Assembly (NCBI RefSeq): GCF_006364715.1
Contig: NZ_CP040984.1
Location: forward strand, 248,001-312,000
Source: Candidatus Methylopumilus planktonicus
GTDB lineage: Bacteria > Pseudomonadota > Gammaproteobacteria > Burkholderiales > Methylophilaceae
Length of the DNA stretch: 64,000 nt
Reading direction: 5' to 3'
A program made the translations under genes and the position numbers. Shown here piece after piece: positions 1 through 7,073 of this stretch (the first letter of the stretch is position 1; each line of letters opens with the position of its first letter). Under the pieces are notes generated by a model that was not told where the DNA came from, did not search any database, and worked only from the letters and a program-made list of their open reading frames with translations.

Positions 1-127
1 TCTATTGAGATCAATTAAAGGACATTTTACAAATCATGATCATTTTGCTTTTGAGGCTGTCGCTTGGTATTGGCACTTTGTGGATGTGGTTTGGCTAGGA
101 TTATTTATATTTGTATATTGGCTTTAA
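1..127 (+). CDS. coxC: cytochrome c oxidase subunit III, C-terminal end (partial)
   Basis: Only the last 41 codons lie in the window (frame starts at base 2, TAA at 125-127). The tail reads HFAFEAVAWYWHFVDVVWLG followed by a hydrophobic helix ending YWL. This is the highly conserved last helix of heme-copper oxidase subunit III, including the EAVAWYWHFVDVVW signature. Subunit III is an integral membrane part of the aa3-type terminal oxidase. The oxidase assembly genes that follow support the call. A strong hairpin terminator follows directly. Confidence 0.93.
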   Translation, partial: LLRSIKGHFTNHDHFAFEAVAWYWHFVDVVWLGLFIFVYWL

Positions 128-140
128 GCTAGCAGATTTT

Positions 141-170
141 AAAAGCGCTATATTGATAGCGCTTTTTTAT
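141..170. terminator. bidirectional intrinsic terminator
   Basis: A perfect 10-base inverted repeat, AAAAGCGCTA / TAGCGCTTTT, has a 6-base loop and is followed by a T-rich tract on the + strand. It is preceded by A-rich sequence, so it also reads as a terminator on the - strand. It lies between the convergent coxC end and the DUF2909 gene and probably serves both. Confidence 0.88.
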
Positions 171-171
171 T

Positions 172-390
172 TTACATGCCATGAGGGTGAATCAGGCCAG
201 AATAAAATCCATAAAAAAGCAAGAAGAATAAAAGAAGAGAAAGTCCAACTCTAAAGGAAAGTGAAGTTACCATTCTGTTAGAATTCTTTTTTTTATCTTT
301 GATTAGAAAGAAAAGCCCACCCGAAAGGGATAGAAGTATAAATAATAGAATTGCTATTACAAGAATCTTAAATAATAATTCACCGCTCAT
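172..390 (-). CDS. DUF2909-type twin-transmembrane small protein
   Basis: A 72-residue protein with two hydrophobic helices (about residues 5-30 and 46-66) separated by a short basic, polar loop containing KDKKKNSNR. Small two-helix proteins of this layout (DUF2909) are typically found between the cytochrome oxidase subunit III gene and SURF1 in Beta- and Gammaproteobacteria. That position is the main support for the family call. The function is unknown; a role in oxidase assembly or stability is inference from the neighbourhood. The gene is antisense to its neighbours and ends at the shared terminator. Confidence 0.75.
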   Translation of the reverse strand: MSGELLFKILVIAILLFILLSLSGGLFFLIKDKKKNSNRMVTSLSFRVGLSLLLFFLLFYGFYSGLIHPHGM

Positions 391-416
391 AAAATAACCT
401 TGCCTTCAATATAATT

Positions 417-1154
417 TTGAAATTTTCAGTCTATAACATCAGTTTTAATTATAAGTTATTACCTAGCCTGGCATTTATTATATTTTTTATTTTTTTTATT
501 AAATTAGGGTTTTGGCAGCTGGATCGTGCCGATCAAAAAAAGATAATTAATATGGCATTTGTCGAAAGACAAAATCAATCGCCAATACAATTAAATAAAG
601 AAACTATCCAAATGCCAATAAAAGATATTATTTGGCATCGCGTTTCTATGAGGGGGGAGTTTTTAAATGATAAGAATATTATTCTAGACAATCAAATTGT
701 TCAAGAAAAAGCAGGTTTTTTAATTTACACCCCTTTTAAGATTTTAGATTCTAATAAAGTTATCTTAATTAATAGGGGTTGGTATCCTCTCAGTAATTCT
801 AGAAAAGATATTCCTAATATACCCCCTATCAAAGAGATACAAACAATTGAAGGTGAAATTAGTCAAATGCCCTCTTCTGGTATTTCACTGGGTAAAGTTA
901 TAACTGAAAAATTAGATGAATCGTCTTTTAGGCTTCAGAAGATGGACTATGAGGTTTTAAGTTCTTTAATAAGCAAAGATTTAATGAGATATGTTGTTAA
1001 ACTCAAAAATCCTATTTTTGATAAGACTTATGTTTTAGACTCAGGTATGCCAGTTCCTGACAGCGATAAAAATTATGGTTATGCATTTCAGTGGTTTGCG
1101 ATGGCATTTACTCTTTTCATTATTTTTATAAGACTAGGTGTAAAAAAGAAATGA
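417..1154 (+). CDS. SURF1-family cytochrome oxidase assembly protein
   Basis: A 245-residue SURF1 homologue. It has an N-terminal membrane helix (about 13-32) ending in the family motif GFWQLDRADQK, a periplasmic domain with NRGWYP, and a second membrane helix near 218-240. SURF1 helps insert heme a into subunit I of the aa3 oxidase. The start appears to be TTG at 417; no in-frame ATG gives the first helix and no clear ribosome site is visible. The stop overlaps the next start as ATGA, suggesting coupled translation. Confidence 0.9.
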   Translation: MKFSVYNISFNYKLLPSLAFIIFFIFFIKLGFWQLDRADQKKIINMAFVERQNQSPIQLNKETIQMPIKDIIWHRVSMRGEFLNDKNIILDNQIVQEKAGFLIYTPFKILDSNKVILINRGWYPLSNSRKDIPNIPPIKEIQTIEGEISQMPSSGISLGKVITEKLDESSFRLQKMDYEVLSSLISKDLMRYVVKLKNPIFDKTYVLDSGMPVPDSDKNYGYAFQWFAMAFTLFIIFIRLGVKKK

Positions 1155-1738
1155 AATTAAGCAATATTTTTAAGTCACGGCTAAAACTAATCGGCATTGT
1201 ATTGCTATTTTTTATGCCTGTAATTTATGCGTGGTATTTAGTTTTTTTTACAAATTTCAAAATGAATTCAAAGGGAGTCGAGCATGGACTCTTAATTAGT
1301 CCAATCATTCAGATTGGTGATTTCAAATTATATGAGCCGATTAGCAGTCAAATGCACGAATTACTCGGCAAATGGACATTAGTTTCATTCGTAGAAAATA
1401 AATGTGAAAAGGTGTGTGAATTCCAACTATATGAATTAAGACAAATTTGGCTTGCATTAGGTAAAGATGGCAATAAAATTCAAAGGCTAGCTATAGCCAA
1501 AGATAAAAATTTAATTTCGTCCGAACAGATTAAATTGAGCCAAGGCCAGCTTTTGCTTAAAGATGATACTGACTTAAAAGATAGAATAAAGAGTCGCTTT
1601 AAATCTTATCCAAACTTTGATAACGAGTCTATTTACCTTATCGATCCTTACGGTAATTTGATGATGCAGTATAAAAAAGGAACAAATCCATCTGGAATAA
1701 TCAAAGATCTAGAACGATTAATAAGAATTTCAAAATAA
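1151..1738 (+). CDS. SCO-like, membrane-anchored thioredoxin-fold cytochrome oxidase assembly protein
   Basis: A 195-residue protein starting at the ATG that overlaps the SURF1 stop (ATGA). A longer frame from 1091 would lie inside SURF1 and is rejected. One N-terminal membrane helix (about 12-33) precedes a soluble domain with C85-EKV-C89, the CxxxC spacing used by SCO copper chaperones. The later segment, IYLIDPYGNLMMQYKKG, matches the conserved end of SCO/thioredoxin-like folds. The position between SURF1 and ctaA supports a role in Cu handling or redox during oxidase assembly. The family's distal histidine is not obvious, so copper binding is uncertain. Confidence 0.75.
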   Translation: MKLSNIFKSRLKLIGIVLLFFMPVIYAWYLVFFTNFKMNSKGVEHGLLISPIIQIGDFKLYEPISSQMHELLGKWTLVSFVENKCEKVCEFQLYELRQIWLALGKDGNKIQRLAIAKDKNLISSEQIKLSQGQLLLKDDTDLKDRIKSRFKSYPNFDNESIYLIDPYGNLMMQYKKGTNPSGIIKDLERLIRISK

Positions 1739-2233
1739 TTAGGAATTAAGATGCTTTTTCAAAAGAGCATTTAATTTATTAAAATCTAACTCACCTATGA
1801 CTTTATCAATGATTTTCCCATTTTTATCAATAAGTATTGAAGTTGGCGTAAGGCGAATGTTTTCAAATGATCGTGCAATTTGACCATTAACGTCTAACAC
1901 AACAGGGAAGGGTATTTTATTTTTTTGCGTAAAGTTTAAGACCTGATTTGGCGGGTCATAACTCATAGATATAGCAATAATTTCTAAACCTTGCCCTTTG
2001 AATTGATTGTAAGTAGCAACTAGACCCGGCATTTCTTTGATGCAGCCTGGACAATCGGTTGCCCAAAAGTTAATAATTGTGAAATTATTTTTAACTTGAT
2101 AAAGCTTGATAGCTTCACCAGTGATTGAAGTAACTGCAATTTCTGGAACTTTTTTATTTGTAGTTAATAACAAAAAAAATAAGACCAGAAGAGTTAATAA
2201 AACGAGCAACAGCCAGATAGATTTTTTTGCCAT
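1739..2233 (-). CDS. TlpA/ResA-like membrane-anchored thiol-disulfide oxidoreductase
   Basis: A 164-residue protein with an N-terminal membrane anchor (about 6-24) and a thioredoxin fold with the active site WATDCPGC (C61, C64). The cis-proline region is LTPTSILIDKNG. TlpA/ResA proteins reduce periplasmic disulfides, often for cytochrome c or Cu-A site maturation. It stands antisense inside the oxidase assembly locus and abuts the end of the SCO-like gene with no spare bases. The pairing with SCO and ctaA makes a role in Cu-A or heme c assembly plausible, but this is inference. Confidence 0.85.
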   Translation of the reverse strand: MAKKSIWLLLVLLTLLVLFFLLLTTNKKVPEIAVTSITGEAIKLYQVKNNFTIINFWATDCPGCIKEMPGLVATYNQFKGQGLEIIAISMSYDPPNQVLNFTQKNKIPFPVVLDVNGQIARSFENIRLTPTSILIDKNGKIIDKVIGELDFNKLNALLKKHLNS

Positions 2234-2323
2234 AATTGGGTGAATGTTATAATTCTTGCAAATTAGAGGAATTATTTCCCTTTAGTCTAATCGATATTAA
2301 TATAAATTTATAGAAATTTAATT

Positions 2324-3301
2324 ATGAATCTTTTTAAAAAAATTACCTTATTTACAACAGTTATGACATTTTGTTTAATTGTTTTAGGGGCCTATGTAAG
2401 GCTAGCGGATGCTGGTTTAGGTTGCCCAGACTGGCCAGGCTGTTTTGGAACACTAACTGTTCCAGAAAGCCAACTGGCTATTGAAAAAGCCCAGCATACT
2501 TTTCCAGGTCAAGTTATAGAAAATGACAAGGCTTGGAAAGAGATGGTTCATAGATATGTGGCAGGCCTATTGGGGCTTTTAATTTTAACAATTGGGTATT
2601 TAGCTTATAAAAATAAAAAATCTCTAAAAGTGAGTATCCTTGCTCCCTTTAGCCTTCTGGGCATTGTATTTTTTCAAGCTATGTTAGGAATGCTTACAGT
2701 TACACTCTTACTCAAGCCTATTATTGTAAGTGCCCATTTAATAGGCGGTATGACAACCTTAGCTTTACTTACATATATAAGTTACGAACATTACAACGAA
2801 AATTCAAAATTAATTCTAAAGCAAAGCATAATTTTTTATATGGCAAGGTTTGGCTTTATTTTGATTTTTATGCAAATTTTTTTAGGTGGCTGGACTAGCA
2901 CTAATTATGCTGGTCTCGCTTGCACAGACTTTCCAACCTGCCATGGACAATGGATCCCTGATATGGACTTTAAGAATGCGTTTAATATTTTTAGAGATTT
3001 AGGTCAAACTTCTGAAGGGACTCCAATCAGTCTTAACGCTTTACAAGCAATTCAGTGGGTTCACAGAATAGGCGCTATAACTTTAGTTATTTATTTTGGC
3101 TATTTATCATATGCATTAATGAAATATAAACAATTGAGATCTGAGGCGATGTTGTTATTAGCTATATTAGCAGCCCAATTTATTATAGGAGTTGCTAACT
3201 TGATTCTTCATCTCCCAATGGTTTTAGCTGTTAGTCACAATCTAACAGCAGCTTTACTGGTCGTCATAATAACAATAATAAATGCAAAAATTAAAAAATA
3301 A
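2324..3301 (+). CDS. ctaA: heme A synthase (CtaA/COX15)
   Basis: A 325-residue polytopic membrane protein. It has the conserved pairs C34/C40 (GLGCPDWPGC) and C200/C206 (GLACTDFPTC) and candidate heme-ligand histidines at H76, H138, H247 and the SHN motif near 305. It oxidises the C8 methyl of heme O to give heme A for the aa3 oxidase, using the heme O made by the next gene. The internal duplication of four-helix units matches the family. The stop nearly touches the heme O synthase start. Confidence 0.95.
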   Translation: MNLFKKITLFTTVMTFCLIVLGAYVRLADAGLGCPDWPGCFGTLTVPESQLAIEKAQHTFPGQVIENDKAWKEMVHRYVAGLLGLLILTIGYLAYKNKKSLKVSILAPFSLLGIVFFQAMLGMLTVTLLLKPIIVSAHLIGGMTTLALLTYISYEHYNENSKLILKQSIIFYMARFGFILIFMQIFLGGWTSTNYAGLACTDFPTCHGQWIPDMDFKNAFNIFRDLGQTSEGTPISLNALQAIQWVHRIGAITLVIYFGYLSYALMKYKQLRSEAMLLLAILAAQFIIGVANLILHLPMVLAVSHNLTAALLVVIITIINAKIKK

Positions 3302-3302
3302 T

Positions 3303-4211
3303 ATGCTTTGGCTCCTTAAAAAAAATACTTTGAATCTTCAGATTGATTTAAAGAATTTTTTAGTTCTTTGTAAGTTACGAGTTAATTCTCTTATTGTTTT
3401 TACTGCTGTAATTGGAATGTTTTTATCTACCCCCGGTATGGTGCCATTTAATGTATTACTAAGTTCTATTCTTGGCATTGGTTTTGTATCGTGTGCAGCA
3501 GCAGCTTTTAATTGCTTAATTGAACAAAAAATAGATGCAGTGATGGCAAGAACAAAAGGAAGGCCTATTGGAACAGGACAATTGTCATCCGAACGTACTG
3601 CAGTTTATGCAAGTATTCTGGGGGGTGTTGGATTAGCCATTCTTTATTATTACGTGAACTCCCTAACAATGTGGCTTACTCTTGCAACTTTTTTCTCTTA
3701 CTCCGTTATTTATACAATTTTTCTCAAGCCTGCTACGCCAATGAATATAGTTATTGGCGGTGCTTCTGGCGCTATGCCACCGATTCTGGGGTGGGCAGCG
3801 GTTAATAATACTGTTGGACCGGAAGCACTAATACTATTTTTAATTATTTTCTGTTGGACGCCACCTCATTTTTGGGCATTAGCACTTTATCGGAGAAATG
3901 ATTACGCAAAAGTAGGCATACCAATGCTGCCTGTCACACACGGCGAATCTTTTACATTGTTACAAATTGTCCTATATACAATCATTTTGATTATTGTGAC
4001 TATGGCGCCATTTAGTCTTGGCATGAGTGGGCTTATTTATTTAATTTGTGCCACTATTCTTAATGCTGTTTTCTTGTATTATGTAATTATGCTATTTAAA
4101 AATTACTCAGATAAGTTATCCATGAAAACATTTAGATATTCTATTATTTATTTAAGCCTAATTTTTTCTGCGATGTTAATTGACCATTATTTTAAATTTA
4201 CTCTTTATTAA
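3303..4211 (+). CDS. ctaB: protoheme IX farnesyltransferase (heme O synthase)
   Basis: A UbiA-superfamily prenyltransferase of about 302 residues that adds a farnesyl group to heme b to make heme O. The first Asp-rich motif is visible around residues 70-88 (N70, D78, MARTKGRP), with a second conserved loop, YRRNDYAKVGIPMLPVTHG. Eight or nine membrane segments are apparent. I chose ATG 3303, just after the ctaA stop. An in-frame ATG at 3282 would add seven residues and overlap ctaA; neither has a good ribosome site. It works directly upstream of CtaA in heme A synthesis. Confidence 0.95.
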   Translation: MLWLLKKNTLNLQIDLKNFLVLCKLRVNSLIVFTAVIGMFLSTPGMVPFNVLLSSILGIGFVSCAAAAFNCLIEQKIDAVMARTKGRPIGTGQLSSERTAVYASILGGVGLAILYYYVNSLTMWLTLATFFSYSVIYTIFLKPATPMNIVIGGASGAMPPILGWAAVNNTVGPEALILFLIIFCWTPPHFWALALYRRNDYAKVGIPMLPVTHGESFTLLQIVLYTIILIIVTMAPFSLGMSGLIYLICATILNAVFLYYVIMLFKNYSDKLSMKTFRYSIIYLSLIFSAMLIDHYFKFTLY

Positions 4212-4231
4212 GATTACAAAAGGATAGTTAA

Positions 4232-4705
4232 ATGAGTTTAGAAAAAGAAACAAATGTTTTATTTGAGTTAATGGCAATTATTGTCGGAGCAGTCGTAGGG
4301 GGAATTTTATTCATTTCATTGATAACCTATGATTTTCAGAGTGCCACTAGCTCTAATGTTATGGTGGAAAGTAAAATTAAAGAAAATATTCAGCCAGTTG
4401 CAAAGGTAGAATTAGCTCAGGTAGTTGCTCAAGGAGAAGCTTCAGGGGGGAAATCAGGAGAGGAAGTCTACAAAGCTGTTTGTTTAACGTGCCATCAAGC
4501 TGGTATATTAAATTCTCCAAAACTTGGTGATGTGCAAACATGGGCTCCAAGAATAGCTCAAGGTTATGAAACACTCGTTCAGCATGCCATTAAAGGAATT
4601 CGCTCTATGCCAGCAAAAGGTGGCAATGCATCTTTGTCTGACAATGAAGTGGCTAGTGCAGTCTTATATATGACGAACTCATCAGGTGCTAACTTTAAAA
4701 AATAA
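4232..4705 (+). CDS. c5-type class I cytochrome c, membrane anchored
   Basis: A 157-residue protein with an N-terminal membrane helix (about 12-32), a low-complexity linker and one heme c site CLTCH (C84, C87, H88). The likely Met axial ligand is M126 in RSMPAKGG. It resembles short cytochrome c5 proteins that pass electrons to the terminal oxidase. A ribosome site, AAGGAT, precedes the ATG. It closes the oxidase assembly block and is followed six bases later by apaH. Confidence 0.88.
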   Translation: MSLEKETNVLFELMAIIVGAVVGGILFISLITYDFQSATSSNVMVESKIKENIQPVAKVELAQVVAQGEASGGKSGEEVYKAVCLTCHQAGILNSPKLGDVQTWAPRIAQGYETLVQHAIKGIRSMPAKGGNASLSDNEVASAVLYMTNSSGANFKK

Positions 4706-4711
4706 ACATTC

Positions 4712-5524
4712 ATGGCAATTTACGCAATTGGCGATATCCAAGGTTGCTACTATTCTTTTCTAGACCTTCTAAAAATAATTAAATTTAAACGCGGCAGAGA
4801 TCAACTTTGGCTCGCGGGCGATTTGATTAATCGCGGCAATGGATCGCTGGAAATGTTGAGATGGTGCTATAAAAATAAATCTTCAGTGACCGCTGTTTTA
4901 GGCAATCATGATCTTCACGCACTAGCTATAAAATATAAGGTTATTGAGCCAGATGACGAAGATACTTTATCTCGTCTTCTTAAAGCAAAAGACTCAGATT
5001 TACTTTTTAAATGGTTGCGATCTCTCCCCTTAGTTCATTACGAAAAAAAACACTTAATGGTTCATGCGGGTGTAATGCCTCAGTGGACCGTTAAGGACAC
5101 TCTAAAATTCTCAAAAGAAGTAAGCGTGCAACTCCGCAGTAAAAAATATGTAGAATTTTTATCTTCCATATATGGCAATAAGCCGGATAAATGGTCTAGT
5201 ACCTTAAGTAAGAATGATAAAGCCAGAATTATCATTAATGCGACTACGAGGTTGAGGGCTTTGTCTTCAGATGGAGCTATTGATTTTACCTATAAAGGTG
5301 AACTTAAAAATATGCCTAAAAAATTAAAAGCTTGGTTTGATTTTCCTAAAAGAAAAACCAAAGATAATATTATTATTTTTGGTCATTGGTCAGCTTTAGG
5401 CCTTGTTACAAGAGGAGATATTTATTCCATTGATACTGGCTGTGTTTGGGGAAGAGCTTTAACAGCTATCAGGCTTGATGATAAGACAGTATTTTCTGTA
5501 AAAGCAAACTCAAAAGATATCTAA
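4712..5524 (+). CDS. apaH: bis(5'-nucleosyl)-tetraphosphatase, symmetrical
   Basis: A 270-residue calcineurin-like metallophosphatase. It has the ordered motifs GDIQGC (residues 7-12), GDLINRG, GNHD, HAG and a late FGHWS. ApaH splits Ap4A and related dinucleotides, including NpnN-type RNA caps, to ADP. The length is typical. It begins six bases after the cytochrome gene, so it may be co-transcribed, and it meets the PfkB gene tail to tail without a gap or visible terminator. Confidence 0.93.
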   Translation: MAIYAIGDIQGCYYSFLDLLKIIKFKRGRDQLWLAGDLINRGNGSLEMLRWCYKNKSSVTAVLGNHDLHALAIKYKVIEPDDEDTLSRLLKAKDSDLLFKWLRSLPLVHYEKKHLMVHAGVMPQWTVKDTLKFSKEVSVQLRSKKYVEFLSSIYGNKPDKWSSTLSKNDKARIIINATTRLRALSSDGAIDFTYKGELKNMPKKLKAWFDFPKRKTKDNIIIFGHWSALGLVTRGDIYSIDTGCVWGRALTAIRLDDKTVFSVKANSKDI

Positions 5525-6460
5525 TTAATTATTTTCTTCGATTAATTTTTTTGTATAAAGTTTTTCAATATCGTCACGGGATGGGCGATGATTTTGGCCA
5601 CCTTGATTTTGAATTTTAATTGCGCCCATCACAGAAGCTAATCGACCAGCAGATTGCCAATCCCATTTCTTAGAAATGCCATAGAGAAGGCCTGCACGAT
5701 AAGCGTCGCCACATCCTGTAGGATCAATAGTTGATTCAACCTTAATGGGTTCAATCTTATATATTTTATGGCCAGCATAAATGACTGAGCCTTCTGCACC
5801 CATAGTCACAATTAATGCTTCTACTTTTCTAGAAATTTCTTCTATAGAAAGGGAGGTTTTTTCAGACAAGAGAGTTGCTTCGTAGTCATTCACTGCAATA
5901 TATGAAGCGTCATCAATAAACTCTAAAAGCTCTTTGCGATCAAACATTGGCAGCCCCTGTCCAGGGTCAAACATAAAGGGAATATTAAGCGCCTTACATT
6001 CTTTGGCGTGATTCATCATGCCATCTTTCCCATCTGGCGCAATGATCGCCAAACATACATCTTTTACTTGTTTAATTTTATTCTGGTGAGATTCCACCAT
6101 GGCGCCTGGATGAAAAGCTGTAATTTGATTGTCACTTAGATCAGTCGTAATATATGCTTGCGCTGTATAAAGACTCTTAATTTCCTTGATATATGAAGCA
6201 TCAATTCCATTTTGATTAAGCCAGTCAAAATAAACCGAAAAGTCGCTACCTACTGTTGCCATAATGACTGGATTTTCATCGAGAAGCTTAAGATTGTATG
6301 CAATATTTCCTGCAGTACCGCCAAATTCTTTTCTAAGTTCTGGCACATAAAAAGCCACACTTAATTTATGAATGCTTTCAGGTAGGATATGGTTTTTAAA
6401 TTGGTCCTTGAATACCATAATGGTATCAAAAGCCATGGAGCCGCAGATGAGTATACTCAT
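5525..6460 (-). CDS. PfkB-family carbohydrate/nucleoside kinase
   Basis: A 311-residue ribokinase-fold protein. The first signature is GGTAGNIAYNL near residue 47, and the second is DPTGCGDAYRAG at 246-257 with D252 as the likely catalytic base. The substrate cannot be fixed from sequence. Related proteobacterial genes are often labelled adenosine or sugar kinases. Its ATG overlaps the stop of hemJ (ATGA), so the pair are probably one transcript. Confident for the family, not for the substrate. Confidence 0.88.
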   Translation of the reverse strand: MSILICGSMAFDTIMVFKDQFKNHILPESIHKLSVAFYVPELRKEFGGTAGNIAYNLKLLDENPVIMATVGSDFSVYFDWLNQNGIDASYIKEIKSLYTAQAYITTDLSDNQITAFHPGAMVESHQNKIKQVKDVCLAIIAPDGKDGMMNHAKECKALNIPFMFDPGQGLPMFDRKELLEFIDDASYIAVNDYEATLLSEKTSLSIEEISRKVEALIVTMGAEGSVIYAGHKIYKIEPIKVESTIDPTGCGDAYRAGLLYGISKKWDWQSAGRLASVMGAIKIQNQGGQNHRPSRDDIEKLYTKKLIEENN

Positions 6461-6870
6461 GCTGGTTTAAATTCGACTAAGTAAATGATGGCAACAAGAG
6501 CTATTACAGGCACTTCATTAAACCATCGAAAATAGATATGGCTATGCTTATTTTTATTGTTCTTAAAATCAATAAGATGTTTAAAGCATAGATAGTGATA
6601 AGCCAACAATAAGATTACGAGACCTATTTTAATTTGAAGCCATTGTTCAGTTACGCCATAAAGACCCCAAAGCCACCCTCCGAAAAGTATCGTTAAAAAA
6701 GCGCCAGGTGTCATGATCCCGAAAAAAAGCTTTCTTTCCATGACTTTGAATCTTTCATGGCTAATTTTATCTTTACTCATGGCGTGGTAAACAAAGAGTC
6801 TCGGCAAATAAAAAAGGCCAGCAAACCAAGTCACCATAAATATAATATGAAGAGTTTTTATCCAGAGCAT
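6457..6870 (-). CDS. hemJ: HemJ-type protoporphyrinogen IX oxidase
   Basis: A 137-residue membrane protein with four predicted helices. It matches the HemJ (UPF0093) pattern: MLWIKTLHII with H8, WFAGLFYLPRLFVYHA, then FGIMTPGAFLTILFGGWLWG, and a C-terminal helix ending in VEF. HemJ oxidises protoporphyrinogen IX to protoporphyrin IX before ferrochelatase, consistent with the heavy heme demand of the nearby oxidase. Its stop overlaps the following PfkB gene start. Confidence 0.87.
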   Translation of the reverse strand: MLWIKTLHIIFMVTWFAGLFYLPRLFVYHAMSKDKISHERFKVMERKLFFGIMTPGAFLTILFGGWLWGLYGVTEQWLQIKIGLVILLLAYHYLCFKHLIDFKNNKNKHSHIYFRWFNEVPVIALVAIIYLVEFKPA

Positions 6871-6999
6871 TTTGGGTATATTTGAGAAATTAATCTGAAC
6901 TTTATTAAAGGTATTGGGTTCATAAATTGGAAAGAAACAGGCCCTTTAAACCGAGTAAATTTAGCTCATATTTTAACTGAATTTTCTGCCTAAAGTTCA

Positions 7000-7016
7000 A
7001 TAACCCTTTGGGTTAT
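7000..7016. promoter_or_regulatory. perfect inverted repeat before the FAD/Fe-S oxidase gene
   Basis: ATAACCC / GGGTTAT around a TTT centre: seven perfect base pairs. It lies just upstream of the candidate -35 box and about 60 bases before the start codon. A 3-base loop without a T run does not suit a terminator. An operator for a dimeric regulator is possible; no regulator gene is adjacent. Confidence 0.4.
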
Positions 7017-7020
7017 AACG

Positions 7021-7049
7021 TTGTTAGCAATTCTGCTCCATGATATGCT
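7021..7049 (+). promoter_or_regulatory. candidate sigma-70 promoter for the FAD/Fe-S oxidase gene
   Basis: TTGTTA and TATGCT are separated by 17 bases, each matching the sigma-70 consensus at four or five positions. The -10 ends about 25 bases before the ATG at 7074. It lies immediately downstream of the 7000-7016 palindrome. Confidence 0.4.
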
Positions 7050-7073
7050 CATGCTTAAATTAAATTTATTTAA

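Noticed and set aside
1091..1150. Upstream extension of the SCO-like gene into SURF1
   Set aside because: The extra 20 residues are out-of-frame SURF1 sequence; the ATGA overlap at 1151 gives a proper membrane anchor start.
5525..6460. Naming the PfkB-family protein as adenosine kinase
   Set aside because: The fold and catalytic motif are clear but no substrate-specific residues can be assigned by eye.
6886..6993. Protein-like open stretch (ending NRVNLAHILTEFSA) in the gap before the FAD/Fe-S oxidase
   Set aside because: Open for about 35 codons, but without ATG, GTG or TTG in frame and no recognised family; could be a remnant, not supportable as a gene.
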